A DNA stretch of 64,000 bases, from NCBI GenBank assembly GCA_033439795.1, contig JAUTDP010000005.1, positions 3,315,001 to 3,379,000 of the forward strand, read 5' to 3'. This DNA comes from Sordaria brevicollis (taxonomy: Eukaryota; Ascomycota; Sordariomycetes; Sordariales; Sordariaceae). The position numbers and the translations under genes are program-made. Shown in pieces: positions 11,740 to 21,154 of this stretch (the stretch's first letter is position 1; each line of letters opens with the position of its first letter). The notes under the pieces were generated by a model, which was not told where the DNA came from, ran no database searches, and was given only the letters and a program-made list of their open reading frames with translations.

Positions 11740-12858
11740 CTAACCCTGCTGCCACAACACAGTCTTGGTCCCCTCTACACTCACCCTATCCAACTCCACC
11801 ATCTCCTCCTCACTCAGTCTCCATCCCAGCGCCTCAATCGCCTGCCTCGCCTGCTCCGGCTTGCGAATACCCACCACCGGCAACACGCCCTTACTAATAT
11901 TATAATTCAGCGCCACGCTCGCCATCGCCTTTCCCCTGCTCTTCGCAATCTTTTCGAGAACCGCCAACGTCTCCTGGATATCCTCCATCGGATAACTCGA
12001 GAACCGATACGTCTTCGGCGGCGGGTTCTCAACCGTGTACTTCCCGCTTAACCGCCCATTAGCAATGGCCGAGTATCCCTGGAAAACCATGCCGTTGTCC
12101 GAACAGGTCCGAATCTCGCCGTGCACCTCGGGCCATCGCCTCAGGATGCTGTACTCGCACTGGTTGGTCGCCAGCGGTATGTTATACTTCGCCAGCTCCT
12201 CCTTCATCTCCAACACTTTTTCGTTGGGGTAGTTGGCTACGCCCACAGCGCGTGTCAACCCTTCGTTGACGCACTTGGCTAATCCCTCGGCCACCGTCTT
12301 GATGCTTTGGGGGTGCGTCGGCCCGTGGACGAGGTAGATGTCTACGTAATCCAGCTCTAACCTTTCAAGACTGGCTTTGAGGGTCTTGTAAGGGGCGTCG
12401 GACGCGTGCACGTAGTTCTTGACGTCCATGGCGGTGCCGAGCCACTTGGTTTGGATCACGTAGCTGTCTCTAGGCAACCCTTTCACGAGCTTGCCGATGA
12501 GCCGCTCGGATTCGCCGTTGCCGTAGACTTGGGCTGTATCGATGAAGTTGATCCCTGCGTCGTAGAGCTCGCGCCAGGCGGCTTGCACGGCGGGCCACTC
12601 TTCTTCTTTGTAGTTCCATGTGGCACTGTCGCCCCAGGACCAGCCGCCGATGCAGATGTATGAGGCGTTGACTTTGCCTTTGCCGTTGGGAGCGGGGAAG
12701 GAGACCCGGTCTTTGGCGGATGGGCAGTAGGTGGGTGGCATGATGTTTTGTCCGTCGAGTGAGCGGGTGACGGGCTTGGGCTTGCCGGTGTGGAAACCCG
12801 AGGTTGAGGACATGCCTAGCGTGAGGCCGGTTTGGAGGACTTTGTCCATGACTACCAT
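11740..12858 (-). CDS. Aldo/keto reductase
   Basis: The 372-residue single-exon protein starts at an ATG; a second in-frame ATG is at residue 4. The family reduces aldehydes and ketones with NAD(P)H, using a TIM-barrel fold. The catalytic tetrad is visible: Asp107 and Tyr112 in INFIDTAQVYG, Lys138 in VIQTKW and His178 in YLVHGP. The cofactor-binding end of the barrel shows GYSAIANGRLSGKY (261-274) and VVGIRKPEQARQAI (328-341), as in the bacterial YajO/fungal AKR group. About 50 residues before the barrel (MSSTSGFHTG and on) are longer than in minimal family members; I see no clear targeting signal in them. Its substrate cannot be inferred from neighbours: the gene upstream is a divergently transcribed secreted mannanase and the one downstream is pepP. 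Confidence 0.93.
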   Translation of the reverse strand: MVVMDKVLQTGLTLGMSSTSGFHTGKPKPVTRSLDGQNIMPPTYCPSAKDRVSFPAPNGKGKVNASYICIGGWSWGDSATWNYKEEEWPAVQAAWRELYDAGINFIDTAQVYGNGESERLIGKLVKGLPRDSYVIQTKWLGTAMDVKNYVHASDAPYKTLKASLERLELDYVDIYLVHGPTHPQSIKTVAEGLAKCVNEGLTRAVGVANYPNEKVLEMKEELAKYNIPLATNQCEYSILRRWPEVHGEIRTCSDNGMVFQGYSAIANGRLSGKYTVENPPPKTYRFSSYPMEDIQETLAVLEKIAKSRGKAMASVALNYNISKGVLPVVGIRKPEQARQAIEALGWRLSEEEMVELDRVSVEGTKTVLWQQG

Positions 12859-14888
12859 TGTGGCGGTGTTGTGTGTGATGTTGTTTGTGGTAAGTGTTTC
12901 TTTGGTGTTTCTATCGTTGACAAGGTCTTATACACGATACTTCTACTCTCGAGTGAGAGTTTTGATGTTCTTATACCATCAACATTCCCGAATTTGATAC
13001 GGCGACATTGTACCAAACGATGACGACCAAGACTTTCCCCTGAGATCGTTTGCCCTCATCCGTGGACACTCGGTCGCATTGAGATCTCGGTTCAACCAAT
13101 CACGCCCTTCTCTGTTTCCCTTTTTGGCAGTTATGCTGGAAGTTAATCGCCTTCAAACACTCACAAGCTCAAAGTCGTGATGTCATTACGGACTTCTCTC
13201 GCAATCTCCCCGATGTACATGCCGAATTATCTTTTTCATCTATCTGGCTTCAGGAACAGCATCTTCATTCCGATAAGCCGTCTTATGAGAGTGGACGTCG
13301 AGTATCTTATCTGAGAAAGTCATATCCGCCTTTGGGGTTCGAAGTCAGACACAACAATAAGAACTGCCGGTGCCACTGTTCCCGATCATTGATCACTTAC
13401 ACGAGAACCACTAACACTTGCTCACCTCCGATCACACCCAAACGCGTTAGTCGGTTCGTCAACCGACAGGACTCGAACCGTGTGCTCACTCACACTCACC
13501 TTTATGTTCCGCTCACCTACCTCCAACTCTTTCATGACCTTTTACACCTCCTCCACCTCTCCAGAGGAGCTCACCCATCCATTAACTCCCACTCACCTCA
13601 TAAACCTCTGGCTGCGCCAACAGGCGAGAGACAACCCCAAAAAGGGCCGGAAACTATCAGCCTCCTTCCACCGTCATTAACTGAATATCGCCGCCATCGA
13701 CGGTACCATTTTTTGAAACCTCACACCGCTAGTCGCACACTCGGATTTTCAACACACTATCACCACTTGGACCAACAGCAAACTCGAGCTAAAATCCTCT
13801 CACCAAAGCCATTAACCAACAATGACCCCCCGTTGGATGGGAGAGTTGGAGGACTGGAGGGCCGGAGGGCTAGATCGGACCATGTTTGCAGCGGAGATGG
13901 TCATGGGAGCATCAGATGACAGCTCATCTCGCCCTGTTCTGAGCTGTCGAGAAAAGAATTGGTTACGGGCCGGTTATAGGACACATTTATGTCGTTTTGG
14001 TTGCGAGTGTAACTGCCCCTGGACAGGGTGGCCGTCTCTTTCCCCTCCAAAATGAGGGTATAAGGCTGAATGTTGCTGAAAGAAAAGACTGTGGGATGAC
14101 ATATGAGAGTCTCGTATTTCGAATCCGACCGATCGCTCCTGAACCAACTGGCGGTTCTTTCCGTTGATGAAGGGGATGGTTAGAAGTATGATCTTGATGG
14201 GAAACAGGACTCTTGGATCATTGAAAACTTTGGCTCTCGAGCCCGACAACCCTGGTACAATTCCAAAGGCTATGCATGGCATCTGGTCATTTCGACATGC
14301 ATCTCATCGGATTTCTCAGCTCGTATGATGTGATGGAAAATCCTTCCTTCATGTTCTCACTTCTTCCCCGTCATTTCAGATGCGTTTCGCATCAACGATT
14401 TCACATGCCCACAGGCACTCCTCCCCCCATCCACCCCTCTCCAAACCCCCTCCATCAAAACAAACTTCCTAATCCGGCCCACGGAACCCCTCCCTCCGCC
14501 ATCGCCAAAATCCTTCATCAAGCAGTTCACTCGTGTTTATGCCCCCTGACACCCGCCTACCATTGACATCAACATCCCCATTCGGACAATTTCTCACTCA
14601 TGGAGCACGATGCTCCGCCTTGGGGACCAGGACGCTCAACGTCCGCCCATCAACAATTGGTGGGATGCTGGAGCGGCCCGTGATGCTCCATGGCCACCGA
14701 TTTGATCGATCCGGGTACCTGGAGCATCTCAGATCCGTTGACATCTTTTCGCTGTTTTCTTTCTAAATCCTGAACAGAGGCTCCGGGTATAACAACACCA
14801 ACATCCCATCCCTCTTTTATCTCGAACATGCCAGGTTGCTCGCCACCAAGTCCTGCCTAACCCATCACCAGCACGGTGAACCCCAACA
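12859..14888. other. Divergent promoter region between the reductase and the mannanase
   Basis: This 2.0-kb interval is shared by two divergent genes. The plus-strand open frame at 13332-13919 begins at a TTG, is rich in His/Arg/Thr/Pro and resembles nothing, so it is not called as a gene. A 7-bp inverted repeat GTCGGTT-cgtc-AACCGAC lies at about 13450-13467. A cluster of GGAGCA/TGCTCC elements at 14602-14728 is listed separately. A TATA-like TATAA is at 14788-14792, about 97 bases before the mannanase ATG. Confidence 0.5.
14602..14728. promoter_or_regulatory. Cluster of GATGCTCC/GGAGCATC elements upstream of the mannanase gene
   Basis: Within 127 bases the six-mer GGAGCA or its complement occurs four times, plus one GGAGCG. 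They are GGAGCA-CGA-TGCTCC (14602-14616, a perfect inverted pair), GGAGCG (14670), TGATGCTCCA (14681-14690) and TGGAGCATC (14720-14728). They lie about 160-290 bases before the ATG at 14889. Repeated half-sites in both orientations suggest binding by a dimeric regulator; which one is unknown. Confidence 0.35.
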
Positions 14889-16400
14889 ATGGCCCGACTC
14901 ACCACGCGCGGCCTCCTCTCCGGCCTGGCCTTCCTGGCCACCACCGCCCTCTTGCCCTTGACCACCACCGCGAAACCCGTCTGCCGCGACACCTCCACCA
15001 AATACGAAGCCGAATCCGCCTTGCTCTCCGGTACCGAGATCCTCACCTCCCTCCCCGGCTTTTCCGGCACCGGCTACGTCGGCGGCTTCGACACCTCGAC
15101 CGACAAAATCACTTTCACCGTCTCCTCCCCCACCACGCGTCTCTACGACCTGTCGATCCGGTACGCCGGTATCTACGGCGACAAGAAAACCACTGTTGTT
15201 CTCAACAGCGGCGCTTCAACCGAAGTTTCCCTCCCGTCTACCGATTCGTGGTCGACTGTCTCTGCAGGGCAGGTTTTGTTGAATGAAGGGGAGAATACGC
15301 TAGAGGTCGTCAACAACTGGGGCTGGTACCTCCTCGATTACATCCTCCTCACCCCCTCCTCCTCCCGCCCCCCTCACTCCATCACCACCAGCCTGGTCAA
15401 CCCCTCCTCCTCCCCCGTTACAAAGCAGCTCTACGCCTACCTCCGCTCCATCTACGGCCGCAAAATTTTGTCAGGGCAGCAGGACCTTGTCTGGGCCAAC
15501 TACCTCACCACCCTAACCGGCAAAACCCCCGCGCTGGTCGCTGTTGACTTAATGGACTACTCCCCCTCCCGCGTCTCCTACCAGGGAAACATCTCAACAG
15601 CCGTTGAAGACGCCATCACCCATTTCACCAGAGGCGGCATCGTGTCAGTCCTATGGCACTGGAACGCCCCCACCGGCCTCTTCGACACTCCCGAAAACCC
15701 CTGGTGGAGCGGGTTCTACACGCGGGCAACGGACTTTGATCTGGCAGCCACCTTGGCCAACCCAACCGGAACCAACTACACACTACTAATCCGCGACATC
15801 GACGCGATAGCTTACCAGCTCAAACGACTCCAGTCCGCGGGCGTTCCCGTGCTCTGGCGTCCGCTGCACGAAGCGGAGGGGGGCTGGTTCTGGTGGGGCG
15901 CTAAAGGTCCTGCTGCCGCTAAGGAACTATATCATATTTTGTATGACAGGTTGACGAACCACCACGGATTGGATAATCTGATTTGGGTCTGGAATAGCGT
16001 GGCGAAGGAGTGGTACCCCGGTGGTGAGGTGGTGGACATTGTCAGCACGGATGTGTATGCGCAGGGGAACGGGCCGATGTCGGTGCAGTATAATGAGTTG
16101 GTGGAGCTGGGGAACGATAAAAAGATGGTGGCGGCGGCGGAGGTGGGGGCGGCGCCGAGGCCGGATTTGTTGGTTGCGTATGAGGCGCATTGGTTGTGGT
16201 TTTGTGTTTGGGGGGATGGGTTTGTGAATAATGGGGAGTGGAATGGGGAGGGGGTTTTGAGGGAGGTGAGTACTCTGATGGACGTAGAGAGGGTGGGAGA
16301 GTGGATGCTAACGGGTTTCATGCAGATTTATAACCACGACTATGTCCTTACGCTGGATGAGATTCAGGACTGGAAGACGATTGGGGCTGCTCAGCTCTGA
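14889..16400 (+). CDS. Secreted beta-mannanase, CBM35-GH26, with one intron
   Basis: The exons are 14889-16265 and 16326-16400, giving 483 residues. GH26 enzymes of this architecture cut beta-1,4-mannan or galactomannan outside the cell; Podospora anserina Man26A is a known example. A signal peptide covers about residues 1-28. A CBM35 module (about 36-156, from KYEAESALL to WGWYLLDYILLTP) is joined by a short Ser/Pro linker to the GH26 barrel (about 175-480). The acid/base is Glu328 in WRPLHEAEGGWFWWG, and the nucleophile is Glu418 in MVAAAEVG. The unspliced frame stays open through the intron and would insert 20 residues between VLRE and IYNHDYV, so a single-ORF model is misleading. The next gene downstream is a feruloyl esterase on the same strand, consistent with hemicellulose breakdown. 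Expression is probably induced by plant-wall sugars (inference). Confidence 0.94.
   Translation: MARLTTRGLLSGLAFLATTALLPLTTTAKPVCRDTSTKYEAESALLSGTEILTSLPGFSGTGYVGGFDTSTDKITFTVSSPTTRLYDLSIRYAGIYGDKKTTVVLNSGASTEVSLPSTDSWSTVSAGQVLLNEGENTLEVVNNWGWYLLDYILLTPSSSRPPHSITTSLVNPSSSPVTKQLYAYLRSIYGRKILSGQQDLVWANYLTTLTGKTPALVAVDLMDYSPSRVSYQGNISTAVEDAITHFTRGGIVSVLWHWNAPTGLFDTPENPWWSGFYTRATDFDLAATLANPTGTNYTLLIRDIDAIAYQLKRLQSAGVPVLWRPLHEAEGGWFWWGAKGPAAAKELYHILYDRLTNHHGLDNLIWVWNSVAKEWYPGGEVVDIVSTDVYAQGNGPMSVQYNELVELGNDKKMVAAAEVGAAPRPDLLVAYEAHWLWFCVWGDGFVNNGEWNGEGVLREVSTLMDVERVGEWMLTGFMQIYNHDYVLTLDEIQDWKTIGAAQL
16266..16325 (+). other. In-frame, stop-free 60-nt intron of the mannanase gene
   Basis: The donor GTGAGT, branch site GCTAAC (about 14 bases before the end) and acceptor TGCAG are all close to fungal consensus. 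The intron is phase 0, exactly 20 codons long and contains no stop. Splicing joins VLRE to IYNHDYVLTL. The intron's own translation (STLMDVERVGEW and so on) has no place in the GH26 fold. Confidence 0.88.
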
Positions 16401-17599
16401 GCCTATGAGTTGGGGGAGGAGATGAGGGAAGATGTGAGTGCAGTGCAGGTTTGTTGTCGACCGTTGCAGAGTCCGTCGCAGGCTTTTACCTTCTTTGTAT
16501 GTCAGTTTGGTTTTCAACACAGAATATGTCTGACTTGACTTACCCTGACTCGCAATCTTCGCACTCTGTCTACAAGAACAGACAAGTATCTCATCTACAA
16601 ACTCATGCTGTAGAAAGACCATTGACGAACAGCTGTCGTTCTTTCTTCGTTCCTTGAGCAAACAACAATAAAAGACGAAAGAGGAGTGACATGATCGCAA
16701 AAGTCCTAGCTTTAGTTGGGGCAGGAGTTACTACCAGCTTCAACTTCCTCAGCCCTTTGACAGCAACCCTTCCAAATTCAAGCTTACAACACCATCATTT
16801 GTCCGCCTACAACCTACCTCTACGCTAACCATCAACCCAAAGACCAAAGCAGATAACCCGAACATCCATCACAACTTCAAAACCTCACCTCAAACCCCAA
16901 AACACCAACTTCAACCCGATTGGCGCGCATGCTCGACTCACGGCACGGTACTATCGACGATCTTCAAATATGGGAAAAACCGGGGAGAGTTATATAAGCC
17001 AACTCTTTTGCCGGTTGTCTGGTACCACCTAGCACCTACCGGATGTTTTTGAAACTCGGCACTTGCCGTCTCTTTAATATCAACCAGACAGTCACGACTT
17101 CCGACAACCGAATTCGGCCATGCGGCTATTAACAACCGTGAACGGGGTTCACGAGTTCATGTGTGATATCTTGGCTTTTGGCTTGGGTTCTCTGAATGTC
17201 AAAAGTTATAGGTGCGCTTGACATTTTGCTTGCGTGTTGAGGGACGAAAAAAGTTTGGATAGTCGGTCGATTGGTGTTTCATGGTGAGGGAGACGGGTTC
17301 GGCAGTTGAGTTTTCTGGACGAGAAGGACTCTGTTGATGCCAGCAGAGGAAGAAGATGTGGACTTGTCAGCAGGAAGTCAAATTTCCATCAAGACAAGAA
17401 TGTGTTGACCGGAACGGATGATGGACAGGTATCGCAGGTATAAAGCCCCTTCACCTCCTCCTCTTCGGTCACACTCACCACCAACCATCCCATCACATCC
17501 CCATCCCGAGCAGACCCATCCACCTGCTCTTCATCATAATCTCCACCCTCCCGCCAACCCACGTAGCCAAAACCTCACCTCACACTCTTGAGGAACATC
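16401..17599. other. Intergenic interval between mannanase and feruloyl esterase genes
   Basis: The left half is the mannanase 3' flank and the right half the esterase promoter. No open frame here reads as protein. There are two TATA-like elements: TTATATAAG near 16990 (about 610 bases before the esterase ATG) and TATAAAG at 17439-17445, listed separately. The stretch 16790-16920 is rich in A and C and poor in G. Confidence 0.5.
17439..17445 (+). promoter_or_regulatory. Probable TATA box of the feruloyl esterase gene
   Basis: TATAAAG lies 155 bases before the ATG at 17600. It is followed by a long pyrimidine-rich, CACC-rich leader (17450-17530) of the type seen at fungal transcription starts, so the start site is probably near 17470. 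Confidence 0.5.
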
Positions 17600-18490
17600 A
17601 TGGCTCCCCCCCACCGCGGCCTCTGGGCCTTCACCCTCCTCCTCCTCACCACCCTCACCACCCTCCTCCCTTTTACATCCGCCGCCCCCTCCCCCGGCTG
17701 CTCCAAACCCGCCACCCTCCGCAACGGCCAACAACTCACCACCACCATCAACGGCAAATCCCGACAATACACCCTCCGCGTCCCCGACAACTACAACCCC
17801 TCCAACAACGCCCCCTACCGGCTCATCTTCCTCTGGCACCAACTCGGCGGCTCGGCGCAGAAAATCATCCAAGGCGAGGACCCCAACCGCGGCGGCGTCC
17901 TGCCCTACTACGGCCTCCCGCCGCTCGACACCAACAAAAGCGCCATCTACGTCGTCCCCCAGGGTTTGAACCAGGGGTGGGGAAACCAAAACGGCGAGGA
18001 TGTTAGTTTCTTTGATAACATGTTGCAAACTGTTACCGAGGGACTGTGTGTTGATACCAACTTGGTTTTTTCCACTGGTTTTTCTTACGGCGGGGCTATG
18101 TCGTACTCGTTAGCCTGCTCGCGGCCGAGCAAGATCCGGGCTGTGGCCGTTATTTCGGGCTCCCTCCTCTCCGGGTGCAGCGGCGGGAATGAGCCAGTGG
18201 CGTACTACGCCCAGCACGGCACGTCTGATTCGGTGCTTAATATCTCGGGGGGCAGACAGCTGAGGGATCGGTTCGTGAGGAATAATAAGTGTTCGGCGAA
18301 TAACGGGGGGGAGCCGCAACCGGGTCAGGGGGGCAGGTCGACAAGGGTCGAGTATCAGGGGTGTGCGCAGGATAAGCCGGTGGTGTGGGTGGTTCATGGG
18401 GGTGATCATAATCCGAGTCAAAAGGACTCGGGGAGTAATGAGCCGTTTGCGCCGAGGAATACTTGGGAGTTTTTTTCGAGGTTTAAGTAG
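17600..18490 (+). CDS. faeB: Secreted feruloyl esterase, type B (CE1 family)
   Basis: The 296-residue single-exon protein starts at the ATG at 17600 (an upstream in-frame TTG at 17588 is not a credible start). Type-B feruloyl esterases release ferulic and p-coumaric acid from arabinoxylan outside the cell. A signal peptide (about 1-28, with a leucine/threonine core ending TSAA) is followed by one alpha/beta-hydrolase domain. The nucleophile is Ser162 in GFSYGG, the acid probably Asp210 in HGTSD, and the base His270 (or His266) in VVHGGDHNP. The six Cys residues after the signal peptide (34, 150, 173, 193, 231, 255) are enough for three disulfides. The length and wording (YRLIFLWH, IIQGEDPNRGGVLPYYGL, NTWEFFSRF) are those of the Neurospora FaeB group, but sequence differences suggest a related homologue rather than the same protein. 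A TATA box lies at 17439, and the mannanase lies upstream on the same strand. Confidence 0.94.
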   Translation: MAPPHRGLWAFTLLLLTTLTTLLPFTSAAPSPGCSKPATLRNGQQLTTTINGKSRQYTLRVPDNYNPSNNAPYRLIFLWHQLGGSAQKIIQGEDPNRGGVLPYYGLPPLDTNKSAIYVVPQGLNQGWGNQNGEDVSFFDNMLQTVTEGLCVDTNLVFSTGFSYGGAMSYSLACSRPSKIRAVAVISGSLLSGCSGGNEPVAYYAQHGTSDSVLNISGGRQLRDRFVRNNKCSANNGGEPQPGQGGRSTRVEYQGCAQDKPVVWVVHGGDHNPSQKDSGSNEPFAPRNTWEFFSRFK

Positions 18491-21154
18491 ACGGGTTTCC
18501 CAAGATGTGGTTGTTTGATGACGGGACGGATGGATTGCGTGGTGAGGAATGGTGAGGGGGGAAGGAGGTAGGGAGTGAGGTGATGGGTGGGGTGCGTTTG
18601 GGTGCCTGGAAAAAAGATGAGGAAGCTTTGGATGGAAAGAAACAGTGAATCGTACGTAGTAAGAAGAGTCGTAGGAAGATGTCGATGCAATGCAGGCTGT
18701 GAATTAAACGAAAAGACAAACCATTCGAGCGTTCAAATTTTTTCCATGCAAGTAAAGAAAGCCCATGGCGGCATACACCTGCGCAGCACCACCAATGATA
18801 CCATCGGTGATACCGGCACCGAAGTCGCACATATGGTGTACATAGTGAACGAAAGTTGCGAAGCTGGGAAGAGGTTCTGAACAAAGATCATGCGGGAATC
18901 AGAAAGATGAGATGAAATAGAAAAAGAAAAACGCACGAGATGCACCAAGCATGATAAGATCAAGGGATGCTGTCTTTCCGTTGTTGCTATCTCAAGTGCT
19001 ACCAAGGTGTGAAGGAAAAGCAGTGCCCTTGAAGGAAAACAGTGTACCTAAAAAACAACACCTCAAGCCCTCAACAACCACCCCCATAGACAATCCATGA
19101 CAGACCATCCCTCCCGTCCCACCATGCTTCCCGTCGGGTAATAAATACCTTCTTCCTTTCTCTATTCATAGCTTCTGGGGGATCTGGCCGAGGGTCGGCG
19201 CCAACCTTTGACATCCACATGACATGAGGCAAGCAAGAAGCACCACAAGAAGCACCACCCACAATAAATAAATCAACCTCCTACATCACCAACCCATCCC
19301 CTTTTTCCCCCTTTTTCCCTCTTTTTCCCCCTTTTTCCCTCTTTTTCCCTCTTTTTCTCTCTTACCGTTACTCCCCATCTTCACCTTGTACTATATAAAG
19401 TCACCTTGGACTTTTTACTACAGGGCACAAAGCCCAAGATCTCTCATCTAGCTAAACATAACCCGGTGCCCGGTATACCCCTCTTAGACTTCCCTGTGAT
19501 GTGACAACTAACTACCTGCCACTGAGCATCGCGTTGACAACCCTGATATCCAGGCCAAGTGTTGTGGTGGAGCGTTGTAAGTAGGTTTATATATGGTGGT
19601 GAGGACTGGGTGGAGGGGGTTGGGTGGGTGGAAGTAGACTACCTCGCGGACGTGACGGAAGATAGGTATGGAGGGTTTCTCTGTGCATGGTACATGCACT
19701 GTAATCGAAAGACCAAGGTGGGAGCGAATAGGTAGCAAAGTGAGTTGGAGTTATCACGAAGATGCATACGATTTATCACACACAACCATGGACCATTCAA
19801 GTACGCTCACATCATATTTATTCATCAAACTTTATCAATTGATCTCATCATAACCCGGTTTTTTTTTTTTCCCTTGCCTGCCTTGCTCGCCTAAAAACCA
19901 CCAACCAACCAACCGACCAACCAGCCTTCCCCGAAAAAAGAACAACAACAACCTTGAAACCAGCCAAAACCGAGAGAAAGAGAAAGGAATAAAGATAAGA
20001 AGGAAAGGAAACTACCACCGCTACCTCGACACCTCCTAAGAAAGACTCTCCTCCCAAGATTCGGTATCTGCCATGACAATCGTGCTCACATCAAGCTTGA
20101 AGTCCAGTAGCCATCCACCCCCGCCATCCCACACCCAGTCCATTCCCCCTGTACCGCCAGTATCAAAGCAAGCTCAACCACCGTTACCCACACCAAAAGT
20201 CTCGCGCTCAGGATGATTTTCGACCGAGCGGTCTAGTGCCGAAGTAACTGAGGGACCGTTGCTTAGACCAATCTGACAGCGCACAAACCGCGACAAAATA
20301 CAGGCCAAAACCTAACCGAGTACTAATAGCAGCCACTCGGTGACAGAATCCATCCACGAGAACATTCCATCCATCATCTTGCTCCCTAAACTTCCCGTAG
20401 GAGGAGAGCTTGACGACCGAGTCGGATAAGCCCAAAAGAGCTACCGCGACGAACTGAGCCAATGAGTGACTCAGTGACAGAATGATGTTCTCGAAAGTGT
20501 GAAAAAAGATCCATCAGCTATCGCTTGTGATGTGTGTGCGAATAGCCAGGTTTGCTGTGCTTGTCGAAGTGTGTTGAAGAAATGAGACCGAAGCGCTGCG
20601 ACGAACACAAGATGAACCGCCTCCGAAGCTCCAGACCCAATGATAAACCACAAATGTTCAAGTCCCAGTCCAGCGAGTTCACAGGCCACCCCTAGAAAAA
20701 GAAAAGCCGACCACCAAATGTGTCTCCAATCCAGGAAAACCAGGAAACCTGTTACCGTGCCGGTGATTCCGCCCCAGTTTCCCTTAATCGTACAGCCCAA
20801 AGTTATTGAGAACTCGTGATCATCATGCTGTGTTTGTTGAAAAAAAGAGGAGAGAAGATAGGAAAAAGACCATCCGAAACGCCAAACTTGTTAATGCTTT
20901 CAAAGACCAAAAAAAGCAAATGCCGAAAAAAGTTGAGGACCAATGTGAGTAGGAGAAGACCGGATGAGCGGAAAAAAGTTTATGTCGAGTGCCGGTATGA
21001 TGATGATGATGATATGTGTCGAGTGTGTTTGTAATCCACACAGGTTGTTGAACGTTGTGGGATTCATGTACAGAAACTGATGGGCCGCCTTGTTGTTTGT
21101 CTGTGTCCTCGGATCGAAAACAACAAGACGAATGATGAGAGGAACAAAACTCAT
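18491..21154. other. Interval between convergent esterase and PP1-subunit genes
   Basis: This is 2.7 kb of mostly untranslated DNA at the 3' ends of two convergent genes. It contains a decamer tandem repeat (19301-19360). Two stretches on the minus strand look somewhat protein-like. One is a 42-codon ATG frame at 18704-18832, glycine-rich and hydrophobic. The other is a pair of overlapping hydrophobic frames at 20208-20800. Neither has a proven start or splice pattern and neither is called as a gene; both are reported as findings. Confidence 0.45.
19301..19360 (+). repeat. Six-copy decamer tandem repeat, polypyrimidine
   Basis: There are six consecutive copies of CTTTTTCCCY, with one degenerate copy at the right end and a partial copy on the left. 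The strand is pure pyrimidine for over 60 bases. It lies in the 3' region between convergent genes. A length-variable minisatellite is likely; a DNA-structural or transcription-ending role is speculative. Confidence 0.85.

Noticed and set aside
13450..13480. GGTTCGAGTCC on the minus strand, a possible tRNA T-arm
   Set aside because: The stem needs a bulge and no cloverleaf partners exist; the neighbouring GTCGGTT/AACCGAC hairpin explains part of the pairing.
13332..13919. 195-codon plus-strand frame in the divergent promoter
   Set aside because: Begins at TTG, is His/Thr/Pro/Arg-rich like GC-skewed non-coding DNA, and has no recognisable domain.
17588..17599. Upstream in-frame extension of the feruloyl esterase
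   Set aside because: The codon at 17588 is TTG; the ATG at 17600 gives a clean signal peptide.
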